Of a stretch of 13,326 nucleotides of DNA, positions 1-7,408 are shown one piece after another. The position numbers and the translations under genes are program-made. This DNA comes from Bacteriovorax stolpii (GTDB taxonomy: Bacteria; Bdellovibrionota; Bacteriovoracia; Bacteriovoracales; Bacteriovoracaceae): positions 1 through 13,326 of the forward strand of contig CAMAYW010000023.1 in the NCBI GenBank assembly GCA_945862475.1. The letters run 5' to 3'. Positions within the stretch are counted from its first letter, which is position 1. The number at the start of each line of letters is the position of its first letter. A model generated the notes under the pieces. It had not been told where the DNA came from. It saw only the letters and a list, made by a program, of their open reading frames with translations, and ran no database searches.

Positions 1-207
1 GACAAATGCTCTTGGGCCCTCAATAATGAAATTAACTTCCTGCTGTGGTCTCTTAGAAAACATCATATCTGAGGGAAGAATGTAATCAATGTAGACCGTT
101 TTATCGAATTTAATTTTTTCTGAGTTAACAACATAGACCCATAGAAAAATGGAAACAAAAATAGCAATAAATTTCAGAGAATGTTTTTTAAGACGAACGC
201 GCATCAT
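1..207 (-). CDS. cdaR: CdaR/YbbR-domain protein, N-terminal part (runs off the window)
   Basis: Only the first 69 codons are present. The protein begins MMRVRLKKHSLKF, followed by one hydrophobic segment at about residues 11-30 and then the start of an extracytoplasmic beta-rich region. This is the usual arrangement of YbbR-domain proteins: a short basic cytoplasmic tail, one membrane anchor, then YbbR repeats outside the membrane. In many bacteria CdaR binds the diadenylate cyclase CdaA and modulates its activity. The ATG at 207 overlaps the TGA stop of cdaA (ATGATG), so the two genes are probably translationally coupled; an AAGG lies about 9 bases upstream. A second ATG at 204 is possible. 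The name rests on position directly after cdaA plus the anchor topology, since too little of the YbbR repeat is visible for a motif match. Confidence 0.8.
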   Translation of the reverse strand, partial: MMRVRLKKHSLKFIAIFVSIFLWVYVVNSEKIKFDKTVYIDYILPSDMMFSKRPQQEVNFIIEGPRAFV

Positions 208-1007
208 AGGTTACGACCTTGAGCTGGTTCGACACCCACTCTATCAATATCAATCAGAAATTTTCGAAGATATCTTCTTAAGACTTCTTCGTTTTCCATA
301 TAATGAAAGACGCCCCCATAACAAATATTAATTTTTCCAGTTTCTTCGGAAACTGTTACAACAACCGCATCTGAAACTTCTGTTATCCCTAAGGCCGCTC
401 GATGTCTTGTTCCGTAGTGCCGGTCAATTTCTACATTCTTTGAAAGAGGAAGAAAACACCCCGCTGCTTGAATCATTCCATTAAAAATAATGATCGCACC
501 ATCATGAAGCGGTGATTTCGTTTGAAAAATAGAATAGATAATATCCGAATGGACTCTCGAATCGAGTCTCGTTCCAGTCGATGAATAGTTTAATAGGCCA
601 TGATATTTTTCAAAAACAATGAGAGCTCCTGTTCTTTCACGTGATAAGGCCGAACAAGCAACGACCACCTCTTCGATCTGCTGATCAAATTTTGTTTTTG
701 CATTTCGACCAATAAATTTAGTATTCGTAATCGAAACAAGTGCACTTCTAATTTGATCTTGGAAAAGAACAATAAGAATAATAAATAAATAATCAAAGAA
801 ATTTTGAAGTATCCAAGATAAAGAATAGAGCTCATAGTACTGAGAGAGCCACCAAAGGACCGCAAGAGCAACAATACCAAAAAGCATCTGATAGGCACGA
901 GTTCCCTGAACAATCGATAGGAATCGATAAACAATCACACCTACGACAACAATGTCGATGAAGTCAACAAACCTGAAATTGGCAATGAGTATGCCTATTT
1001 GATGCAA
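204..1007 (-). CDS. cdaA: Diadenylate cyclase CdaA (membrane-bound DAC domain)
   Basis: The protein joins two ATP molecules into the second messenger c-di-AMP at the inner membrane. At 267 residues it has the normal CdaA length. Three hydrophobic helices lie at about residues 13-33, 41-56 and 66-83, followed by the cytoplasmic DAC domain at about 100-235. Both DAC signatures are intact: the DGA motif at 169-171 (in SPLHDGAIIIF) and the RHR motif at 201-203 (in GTRHRAALG). The start is TTG at 1007, chosen because an AGAGG sits 5 bases upstream and no ATG lies in frame before residue 41. The gene overlaps cdaR by 4 bases, giving the classical cdaA-cdaR pair. Upstream, in place of the folP found in some proteobacteria, lies a regulator gene separated by 91 bases and a candidate terminator, so cdaA probably has its own promoter, which I could not place. 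Confidence 0.95.
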   Translation of the reverse strand: MHQIGILIANFRFVDFIDIVVVGVIVYRFLSIVQGTRAYQMLFGIVALAVLWWLSQYYELYSLSWILQNFFDYLFIILIVLFQDQIRSALVSITNTKFIGRNAKTKFDQQIEEVVVACSALSRERTGALIVFEKYHGLLNYSSTGTRLDSRVHSDIIYSIFQTKSPLHDGAIIIFNGMIQAAGCFLPLSKNVEIDRHYGTRHRAALGITEVSDAVVVTVSEETGKINICYGGVFHYMENEEVLRRYLRKFLIDIDRVGVEPAQGRNL

Positions 1008-1061
1008 ACGAACCTCTTTTATGTGCTTTCTCTATCGGCTGATGTAATGGGAATGTGAGAG

Positions 1062-1090
1062 GAAAAGGGAGAAGGCGTGAGTTTCTCCCT
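1062..1090 (-). terminator. Candidate Rho-independent terminator of the PilZ-GAF-AAA-Fis gene
   Basis: Read leftward, AGGGAGAA, a 9-base loop and TTCTCCCT form a perfect 8-bp stem (1066-1073 with 1083-1090), followed by TTTTCC. It lies 8 bases past the regulator's stop codon and before cdaA. The T-tract is short, so termination may be partial and some transcription may continue into cdaA. Confidence 0.6.
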
Positions 1091-1098
1091 AAATAATT

Positions 1099-3072
1099 TT
1101 ATGCGGCTTTTTTAATCTCGGTTGCAGCTTCAGAAGAAGCTTTATCCTGAGTCTTTAAATTCTCAATGATCTCATCAGAAATAAGCATTTTCTTTCGAAG
1201 AGCTTCACGAGAAATTCCCATGGCCGTTGCTGCCTTGGATTTATTTCCTTTGTGCCTTTTAATTTCAGCAAGTATGAGTTCTCTCTCCACTAATGCCACT
1301 CGATCTTTTAGTGGGATACTTGGATCATCAGCATGAGGAATATTCTCTAACATTGTATTTGAAGATTTTGTCACATCAATAATCGGAGAGGACTTAGAGC
1401 CAAGATCAGTAATAATGTGACCCTTCGGATTATACAGGACGGCTTTTTCGACCGCCTTTTCTAATTCAAGAACGTTTCCATTCCATGAATAACTCATTAA
1501 TTGTTCCTTCACAACATCTGAAAATTCTTTCAGTAAAAGACCTTGCTTCCTACACTCTTTTTTCAAAAAATAATCCAAGAGATCTTGAACATCTGATGGC
1601 CTTCTCCGTAAAGGGTCAACATTGACCTCTGAAGAAGACATATAGGTATAGAGGTCGGTATTAAATGCTCCCTCTTCCTCCATCAACGCCTTTAAATTTT
1701 TACTGGTGGTAAAGATCGGTCTCAAATCTAAAGTGATATGCGAACCAGAAATTCTTCTTTCAGTAAGAACTTTAAAAAGCTTTATCTGCATGTGAACTGG
1801 CATAAATGAGATTTCTTCAAATACGACAGTCCCACCAATACATTCTTCAAGTTTACTTTTTGAGTCTACAGTTCCAAAAATTTGGTGTGAGAGAGTTTCC
1901 TCATCAACACCTTTACATTTGATGACCACGAAAGGAGAAAGTCCCCGTTTCCCTTCATTATGAATGATGCGAGAAAATAATTTCTTTCCAACTCCCACTT
2001 CACCGTTAACGAGAAGAGGAGAATCAATATCCTTTAATCGAACCACGGCCTTTCGAATTTCTGAGGTTTGAGCGGATCGGCCAATCCAGGCAAACTCTCT
2101 TTCATAAGGAGAAGAGAATCTTCTAATTAATGACTTCTCTGAAATAGGGCTATAGTTATGAAAAACCGAGGATAAAATAAGTGCAAGAACCTTCATCGTT
2201 TTTTCGTCTTCAACGGTAAAACGATCTTCATTTCTTTTATTTAAAACTTCGATAACTCCAATGATTTTGTCCTCTCTATTACTAATTGGAGAGCAAATAA
2301 TCGATCGCGTATCAAAGCCAGTCATCTTATCCATCTCTTTTGAGAATCTGACTTTATCTGTTTTCGTATCAATATTGAGTGACACACCAGTCGTAAAGAC
2401 TGACCCGGCAATACCTTTTCTATAATCAAATTTTAAAAGTTCTTTTTCAATACCAAGTGCTGCAACGGCTTCAAGCTCATTGGTGTCTGTGTTAATCAAG
2501 AAAACTGTTGCCCTTTGACCATTTAGAATACGGACGATCTCTTCAAGCATACTTTCTACGAATTTTTCTTTGTTCCCGAATTGAGTAATATCTTTAAATA
2601 AAGAAAGAAGAAGAGAGAACATTTCAAATCCCTCTTTCTCAGAAGCATAATGCTGAGTAAGAGCTAGTTGAATAAGAGAATCTTTTAACCTTTCTGGTGG
2701 GAGTGACTGAATGTATTGCTCGATGAATCTCTTCATGTTGCCGTAATCTTCTGCATCGAGTTCCGCTCCATAATTCATGTCGTCTGGAGCTGAAGAGTTT
2801 ACGTCTCTGAAGGCACGAACAATGTTGGCACCGAAATCAAATCTTAGTCGTTTGAATTGAAGAGAGCATCTCACGACTGTACCCACTGCAAGTGGGAAAC
2901 TCGTTGTAAAACCAACTCCCGTCATACTGACATCCATAAGTTTTACTTTTTCAACAAATTGGAACTTTCCACCATCATCTTCAAATTCAACTAAGAACTG
3001 AACATCATCTCGAGACTCAACTGGAACTCGGAAAGATTGATAGTATTTAAATTCTGAAAAACTGGTCAGCAT
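1099..3072 (-). CDS. PilZ-GAF-AAA+-Fis regulator, degenerate enhancer-binding protein
   Basis: This 657-residue cytoplasmic regulator has four parts. A PilZ domain (about 10-125) keeps the DxSxxG half of the c-di-GMP motif (D47-G52), but the RxxxR half has only R15, with Y11 at the partner position. A GAF domain spans about 160-305 and ends in a typical NKR..D.FTVEDE stretch. The AAA+ domain (about 325-545) has Walker A GEVGVGKK (357-364) and a Walker B variant VVFEEI, with E419-E420 where DE is normal. A Fis-type helix-turn-helix lies at about 596-630. Against the sigma-54 activator pattern, the GAFTGA loop is deleted, the two arginine fingers are N471 and Y477, and the sensor II arginine is L535 (GNVLEL). 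It probably senses ligands and binds DNA without sigma-54 remodelling. The ATG at 3072 is preceded by AAGGGAG at a 5-base spacing. Confidence 0.88.
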   Translation of the reverse strand: MLTSFSEFKYYQSFRVPVESRDDVQFLVEFEDDGGKFQFVEKVKLMDVSMTGVGFTTSFPLAVGTVVRCSLQFKRLRFDFGANIVRAFRDVNSSAPDDMNYGAELDAEDYGNMKRFIEQYIQSLPPERLKDSLIQLALTQHYASEKEGFEMFSLLLSLFKDITQFGNKEKFVESMLEEIVRILNGQRATVFLINTDTNELEAVAALGIEKELLKFDYRKGIAGSVFTTGVSLNIDTKTDKVRFSKEMDKMTGFDTRSIICSPISNREDKIIGVIEVLNKRNEDRFTVEDEKTMKVLALILSSVFHNYSPISEKSLIRRFSSPYEREFAWIGRSAQTSEIRKAVVRLKDIDSPLLVNGEVGVGKKLFSRIIHNEGKRGLSPFVVIKCKGVDEETLSHQIFGTVDSKSKLEECIGGTVVFEEISFMPVHMQIKLFKVLTERRISGSHITLDLRPIFTTSKNLKALMEEEGAFNTDLYTYMSSSEVNVDPLRRRPSDVQDLLDYFLKKECRKQGLLLKEFSDVVKEQLMSYSWNGNVLELEKAVEKAVLYNPKGHIITDLGSKSSPIIDVTKSSNTMLENIPHADDPSIPLKDRVALVERELILAEIKRHKGNKSKAATAMGISREALRKKMLISDEIIENLKTQDKASSEAATEIKKAA

Positions 3073-3089
3073 GAAAGCTCCCTTTATAA

Positions 3090-3103
3090 CCTAATCTCTT
3101 AGG
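3090..3103. promoter_or_regulatory. Short inverted repeat upstream of the regulator gene
   Basis: CCTAA-TCTC-TTAGG is a perfect 5-bp inverted repeat with a 4-base spacer. It lies 18 bases before the regulator's ATG and just upstream of its ribosome binding site. The position would suit an operator, possibly for autoregulation by the Fis-type domain, or a small 5' hairpin. Arms this short can arise by chance. Confidence 0.25.
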
Positions 3104-3169
3104 CTTATCGGAGGAGCATGGATATACTTTAGAAAATTTGCCTCAAAATTTTGGCAGAGCTGGTAAGTG

Positions 3170-3967
3170 TTATAAATGACTGAAGCTTTCAACTAATTCT
3201 CGAACGACATTTTCTCCTGTTACTTTTTCAAGCTGTTCAACTCCAGGAGCAATATTAAGTTCAAGAATTGAAATAATCCCATCCTTTATGATGAGATCAA
3301 TCGCCCCATAGTGGGCCTTGGACATTTCAATTAATCTTTGAATTTCAGAACTCGCCTCTGGTGGTAATTGAGTCAAAATCGACTCCCCTTGGTTCTTAAA
3401 ATTGGCAGCAACACCCGAGCGATTTTTTCTTTCAAGCGTCCAGGACTTTCCTCCTTGGATAAAAAAGGTGCGATACTCTCTTCCGTCTTTAATAAGGGGC
3501 TGAAGGAGGTAGCGATCATCCGAATTTTTCTTTTTTTTCCAAGATTTAAATTCACCCCACACGAGTTTTTCGACTCCCCAACCGCCCTGGCCTACGAGAG
3601 GTTTAACAACAGATTCTGGATAAAGCCTAAAAAATTTTTCGATAGTCGTTAGATTTTGACCCTGAATTGAAATCCAAGGTAAAGAGGGAATATTCTCATG
3701 TTCAAACCATTCGTACTGAGTTTTCTTGGAGCGGAAAAGATTTAAGACATGAAAATTATTAATTAATTTTGAGCTGACTGTTTTTAAAAAAACTAAATCC
3801 AAATCACTTCCGTAAACTCCAGTACAGCGAGAAAGATAGAGATCAGCATCCGGAAATTCCAAATCCTCCCAAGGATTAAATAATGAGAGGCCTTGCCCGA
3901 CTTCTTCAATCAGTCTTTTTATAAAATAAGTTTCTTTATTTTTTGCTACCACACATATTTTATTCAT
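3170..3967 (-). CDS. RimK-like ATP-grasp ligase
   Basis: This 265-residue cytoplasmic protein should join a carboxylate to an amine through an acyl-phosphate, using ATP. Numbered from M at 3967, the ATP-grasp features run in order: the nucleotide-binding stretch VVKPLVGQGGWGV (120-132); the hinge LLQPLI (154-159); REYRTFF with R166; the ANFKNQG segment with N189; and the metal ligands D224, E236 and N238 (in LELNIAPG), ending in the PG typical of RimK. RimK members add glutamate or similar residues to proteins, peptides or cofactors; the substrate here cannot be read from sequence. I chose the ATG at 3967 because AAGGA precedes it; an in-frame GTG at 3991 would add 8 residues but has no ribosome site. 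It is divergent from the M14 peptidase gene, with only 36 bases between the start codons. Confidence 0.85.
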   Translation of the reverse strand: MNKICVVAKNKETYFIKRLIEEVGQGLSLFNPWEDLEFPDADLYLSRCTGVYGSDLDLVFLKTVSSKLINNFHVLNLFRSKKTQYEWFEHENIPSLPWISIQGQNLTTIEKFFRLYPESVVKPLVGQGGWGVEKLVWGEFKSWKKKKNSDDRYLLQPLIKDGREYRTFFIQGGKSWTLERKNRSGVAANFKNQGESILTQLPPEASSEIQRLIEMSKAHYGAIDLIIKDGIISILELNIAPGVEQLEKVTGENVVRELVESFSHL

Positions 3968-3968
3968 A

Positions 3969-3997
3969 AAGACAGTTTCCTTAAGATTCACTAAAAT
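3969..3997 (+). promoter_or_regulatory. Candidate sigma-70 promoter, possibly giving a leaderless mRNA
   Basis: AAGACA (3969-3974) and TAAAAT (3992-3997) are separated by 17 bases. A start seven bases past the -10 box would fall exactly on the A of the peptidase ATG at 4004. No Shine-Dalgarno sequence precedes that ATG, which agrees with a leaderless transcript. The -35 box matches consensus at 4 of 6 positions. Confidence 0.4.
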
Positions 3998-4003
3998 GGT
4001 CTC

Positions 4004-4924
4004 ATGATTTGTAAATTTTTATCTCTTTTTTTACTCTCGGCCTTATTCTCTTCAGCTTCCATTAAAGCAGAGGACGCAAAAAGTGATAGTTATCCTTTGG
4101 CACCTAATCTTCAAGGTTTTTGTTATGAACTTAGTAAAAAATTTGAAGATTACAAATGGGGACATCCTCATTGCGAACAGTATAAATGGAGTAACGTTCG
4201 TAAATCATCAAAAGGAACCCCACTCATTTGGACTACTTTTGGGGATGAAAAGTCACCTGCTTCTCAGAATACAACTCTCGTCTTATGTGGTGTTCATGGG
4301 GATGAAATCACGCCTGTGAAATTTTGTTGGGATCTCATGAACGAATTGAAATCGAACCATACCTTTACGGATAAAATGGTGGTCGTTGCTCCTCTTGTGA
4401 CTCCGGATTCTTTTTTCATCAAAAAACCAACGCGGACGAATGGCTCTGGGGTTGATGTAAATCGAAATTTCCCAACGGCCGATTGGCATTCTGATGCTCA
4501 CAAAAAGTGGAAGTCAGCTTACAAAGGGGATAAAAGAAAATTTCCTGGAAACAAATCGGCTTCAGAGCAGGAAACAATATTCCAGATGAATCTCATCAAA
4601 CGATACAAACCAAATAAAGTGATTAGTGTTCACGCACCATTAACAATCTTAGATTATGATGGTCCTACTCTTCAGGCAGAGAATGGTAAATCGGCAAAAG
4701 AGCTACTAGAACAGATGTCTGAAAAATCATCGGGCTACAAGGTTTCAAACTACCCTATCTTCCCTGGAAGCCTTGGCAACTGGGCCGGTAAAGAAAATCA
4801 TATTCCGACCTACACATTGGAATTACCAAATTCAAATCCTCAAGAAACGGATAAATTTTGGAATCTTTTCAAAGAGTCGGTCATCTTTGCGATTAATCAC
4901 AAGATGAAACCGACTGTTGATTAA
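4004..4924 (+). CDS. Secreted M14-family zinc carboxypeptidase, MpaA/Csd4-like
   Basis: This 306-residue protein has a signal peptide (MICKFLSLFLLSALFSSASI, cleavage probably near A22), so it should act in the periplasm or outside the cell. The M14 metal and substrate residues are all present: H98 and E101 in GVHGDE, H210 in VISVHAP, the substrate-binding N153-R154 in VDVNRNF, and the catalytic glutamate E273 in TLELPN. The GVHGDE and VNRNFP pattern resembles bacterial murein peptidases such as MpaA and the DL-carboxypeptidases Csd4/Pgp1, which trim meso-diaminopimelate from stem peptides. A peptidoglycan substrate is therefore likely but not proven; other amino-acid removal is possible. The stop codon overlaps that of the convergent ferrochelatase-MFS gene in a shared TTAA. 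It is divergent from an ATP-grasp ligase. Confidence 0.88.
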   Translation: MICKFLSLFLLSALFSSASIKAEDAKSDSYPLAPNLQGFCYELSKKFEDYKWGHPHCEQYKWSNVRKSSKGTPLIWTTFGDEKSPASQNTTLVLCGVHGDEITPVKFCWDLMNELKSNHTFTDKMVVVAPLVTPDSFFIKKPTRTNGSGVDVNRNFPTADWHSDAHKKWKSAYKGDKRKFPGNKSASEQETIFQMNLIKRYKPNKVISVHAPLTILDYDGPTLQAENGKSAKELLEQMSEKSSGYKVSNYPIFPGSLGNWAGKENHIPTYTLELPNSNPQETDKFWNLFKESVIFAINHKMKPTVD

Positions 4925-7323
4925 CTTTCTTTTTCTTCTTTTAGAGCTGGCGCCGGAAGTAGTTTCACCAGAATTGCCGGGCCAACCATGAGACCTGCTC
5001 CAATTAAGTAAGCATTGGCCGATCCAAATTTCCAATAAACAAGTGAAGCATAAATAGGTCCCATGACTCTTCCAAGAGCACCAAGAGATCTAAAAATCCC
5101 TAAACTCTGACCCTGCATGTGAGAAGGGGTATAAAAAGAAACAAGAGTTGTAAGGCAAGGGATAATCATCGCTGAACCAAGGGCCAGGAAGAAAAGCCCC
5201 AAATAAAGCATCCATGGAGCATGAGCAAATGCAAGTATCAACAATCCAGGGATTATTGAAACGAGTCCTTGAAAACTCATTTTTCTCTCCCCTACTGAAT
5301 GTGCCTTCCGACGAACATATCCCCCTTGAACCATCCCTAGGACAAATCCGATGAAGATAAACATATAAGCATTATCCATCGATGTATAACCCAAACGTTC
5401 CACAGCTAAAAACGTCAGCGTAAACTCCATGCCTGAAAAAGCCGTGATAAATAAGAAATAAGCAAAATTCGTTTTATTCACTCCGGGAAACGGAAGCGGT
5501 CGCATGAGTTTAAGTGGATTAAGACTTCTCTCAATATGAGACTTGACCCCGGGTTTTAAAGTTTCTGGGAAATATTTCCAGATCGTTATGAAGTTAATAA
5601 AACTTAAAATCGCCGCAAGTAGTGCGGGAGTAGAAAAAGGATTTACTCCAAGACTTGCAAGATGTGGGTAATGAAGAATTGGATTATAAAGAGATAAAAT
5701 ACCACCTAGAGCTGGACCAAAAACAAATCCCAGTGCAAATGCGATCCCAATAACCGCCATGCCTTTTGATCTATTCTTTTCATCCGTAATATCACTTACA
5801 ACAGCCGAAGCAATTGAGAGGTTTCCGGCCATGAGACCACCGACCAATCGAGCTGTAATAAGAAGCGTGAATGAGCCAGAAAAAATCCAAATAATGTAAC
5901 TAATAAAAAGACCAAAAACAGAAATCAGTAACACAGGTCTTCTTCCAATTCTATCAGAGATCCCACCCCAAATTGGAGCTCCAATGAATTGAAGAAGTGA
6001 GTAAAGGGCACCTAGTAATCCACCAAAGAGTACAATTGTACTCATCTGAGGAGTTCCATCACTCGTAAGAGAAATGGTTTGAATACTCGAAATAAGCTCC
6101 ATCATTTTTGAAAGGAAAAAATTATCTTTATCCACTTCTAAATAATGTTTCGCCATCGCAGGAAACATCGGAAAGATGATAGAAAACCCAATGAGATCCA
6201 AAAACATCGTGAGAAACATCAGCTTTAATATTTTTTTCGATTCCGCCGGAAGTTTTGAGGGAGCATGCGCCTCTTGATCTTTAATCACTTGTTTGTACCT
6301 TTCTTTGGAATCAATATTATAAAAAAGTTCCTGACGATCTTTTTCTGAACCATTAGCGTATGTATTAATAAATTTGGCATAATCTTCAATCCACTCGGGA
6401 TCCGCGTTCACACAGGGAACATGAACTAGTTCCCCCCCAGCATCCTTAACTTCGTGACCAAGTTCATTCCCAATTTCATCGGTGGTTTCTAAACAATCCA
6501 CGACAAAACTAGGGCAATAGACAGCAATTTTCTTAACTCCGTTTTCAACTTTTTCAACTACAGTTTTATCCGTGTAAGGCCCTAGCCAAACTTCAGAACC
6601 AAAGCGAGACTGAAACGTCATTGAGATGGGAATCGCTGGATTTAATTTTTCTTTAATGAGTTCATAGGTTTCAAGACAGTGAAGAAGGTAGAGGTCCTTC
6701 TTTTCAAGGACTCTTCTTAAAGGAATCCCATGGAAAGAAATCACAATTTCATTCATGTCGGGGTGAGCACTCAGAGATTCTCGGATTTTTCTTACAGAAT
6801 GATCAATGAAAGCTTTTGAGCGGTGATATGAATTAACCACAGTAAACGTTGGAAGATTGACTCTTCCTTTAAATTCTCCACCAATGGCATCAACCACAGA
6901 AGCGATGGTGCTTTCAGAATACTGCGGGAACTGAGGAAGAACTAACACCCTCTGGGCCCTCGTGTAGACGTCTTCTTTCTCCCACGCATCCAGAACTTCA
7001 CCAGCACGGGGGTTCGAGAGAAGAAAAACGTGATTCAATTCTAAATTTGAATCAAGCTTAGGCCTAATCGCATTGGCGACTTTGACTGTATTCGTGACTA
7101 AAGGAAATCCCTCTTTCTGATAAATTCTGGAATAGGCTTCAGCCGACTTTTTGGGTCTAAAGGGTAAAACGAAGAGGTTTAAAATCATTTTCCACAGAAG
7201 GGGATTAATATCCACCACCCTTGGATCGCCTAAGAATTCTCTCAGATATTCACGAACATCCGAGACCTTAGTGCTTTTGGGTGAACCTAATTGACCTAGA
7301 ATAACTTTGATTTTTTCTGCCAT
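4921..7323 (-). CDS. hemH: Ferrochelatase fused to a 12-helix MFS transporter
   Basis: This single 800-residue reading frame joins two complete proteins. Residues about 4-345 are a ferrochelatase, which inserts Fe2+ into a porphyrin in the last steps of haem synthesis. Visible signatures are GQLGSP near the N-terminus, LPQFPQYS, SFHGIP with the catalytic H198, FQSRFGSEVWLGPYTD (237-252), and DCLETTDEI with E279. A charged linker (about 345-365) leads to an MFS transporter with about 12 hydrophobic helices (366-790), an extended loop of about 40 residues after helix 1, and motif A GGISDRIGRRPVLL (453-466). Haem or porphyrin export is a reasonable guess for the transporter. The ATG at 7323 fits the family's N-terminus (MAEKIKVILGQLG); an upstream ATG at 7362 would add 13 residues with no ribosome site and would overlap the queF promoter. 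The frame is open throughout, with no sign of a sequencing join. Confidence 0.92.
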   Translation of the reverse strand: MAEKIKVILGQLGSPKSTKVSDVREYLREFLGDPRVVDINPLLWKMILNLFVLPFRPKKSAEAYSRIYQKEGFPLVTNTVKVANAIRPKLDSNLELNHVFLLSNPRAGEVLDAWEKEDVYTRAQRVLVLPQFPQYSESTIASVVDAIGGEFKGRVNLPTFTVVNSYHRSKAFIDHSVRKIRESLSAHPDMNEIVISFHGIPLRRVLEKKDLYLLHCLETYELIKEKLNPAIPISMTFQSRFGSEVWLGPYTDKTVVEKVENGVKKIAVYCPSFVVDCLETTDEIGNELGHEVKDAGGELVHVPCVNADPEWIEDYAKFINTYANGSEKDRQELFYNIDSKERYKQVIKDQEAHAPSKLPAESKKILKLMFLTMFLDLIGFSIIFPMFPAMAKHYLEVDKDNFFLSKMMELISSIQTISLTSDGTPQMSTIVLFGGLLGALYSLLQFIGAPIWGGISDRIGRRPVLLISVFGLFISYIIWIFSGSFTLLITARLVGGLMAGNLSIASAVVSDITDEKNRSKGMAVIGIAFALGFVFGPALGGILSLYNPILHYPHLASLGVNPFSTPALLAAILSFINFITIWKYFPETLKPGVKSHIERSLNPLKLMRPLPFPGVNKTNFAYFLFITAFSGMEFTLTFLAVERLGYTSMDNAYMFIFIGFVLGMVQGGYVRRKAHSVGERKMSFQGLVSIIPGLLILAFAHAPWMLYLGLFFLALGSAMIIPCLTTLVSFYTPSHMQGQSLGIFRSLGALGRVMGPIYASLVYWKFGSANAYLIGAGLMVGPAILVKLLPAPALKEEKES

Positions 7324-7336
7324 ATGCTTCTTTGTG

Positions 7337-7365
7337 TTGAAAGAGTTCTCTCTTTTTGTCATAAA
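7337..7365 (+). promoter_or_regulatory. Candidate sigma-70 promoter for queF-tatA
   Basis: TTGAAA (7337-7342), a 17-base spacer and CATAAA (7360-7365), with TG at 7357-7358 forming an extended -10. Transcription would begin near 7372, leaving a leader of about 37 bases before the queF TTG. Confidence 0.5.
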
Positions 7366-7388
7366 TGGGGCTAAATGACTAGAATCAA
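7360..7388 (-). promoter_or_regulatory. Possible promoter for the ferrochelatase-MFS gene
   Basis: On the lower strand TTGATT (7388-7383) and TTTATG (7365-7360) are separated by 17 bases. The -10 box would be the complement of the queF -10 box, so the two promoters would overlap and compete. The -10 match is poor. Confidence 0.2.
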
Positions 7389-7408
7389 AAGTTTAACAGG
7401 GGGATCCT

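Noticed and set aside
590..934. 114-residue reading frame inside cdaA on the same strand
   Set aside because: It lies in another frame within a well-supported gene and has no family features.
3127..3160. Terminator after the ATP-grasp gene
   Set aside because: TGCC...GGCA gives only a 4-bp stem with a 10-base AT-rich loop, too weak to call.
3104..3169. Sigma-54 promoter upstream of the regulator gene
   Set aside because: No GG-N10-GC pair with the TGGC/TTGC context was found.
7280..7362. Upstream ATG at 7362 as the ferrochelatase start
   Set aside because: No ribosome site precedes it, the extra 13 residues precede the normal family N-terminus, and it would overlap the queF promoter. It remains possible.
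7366..7408. preQ1 riboswitch before queF
   Set aside because: The leader is only about 37 bases. I found neither a G/C-rich hairpin followed by an A-rich tail pairing back nor the conserved class I core, and queF uses a strong open ribosome site.
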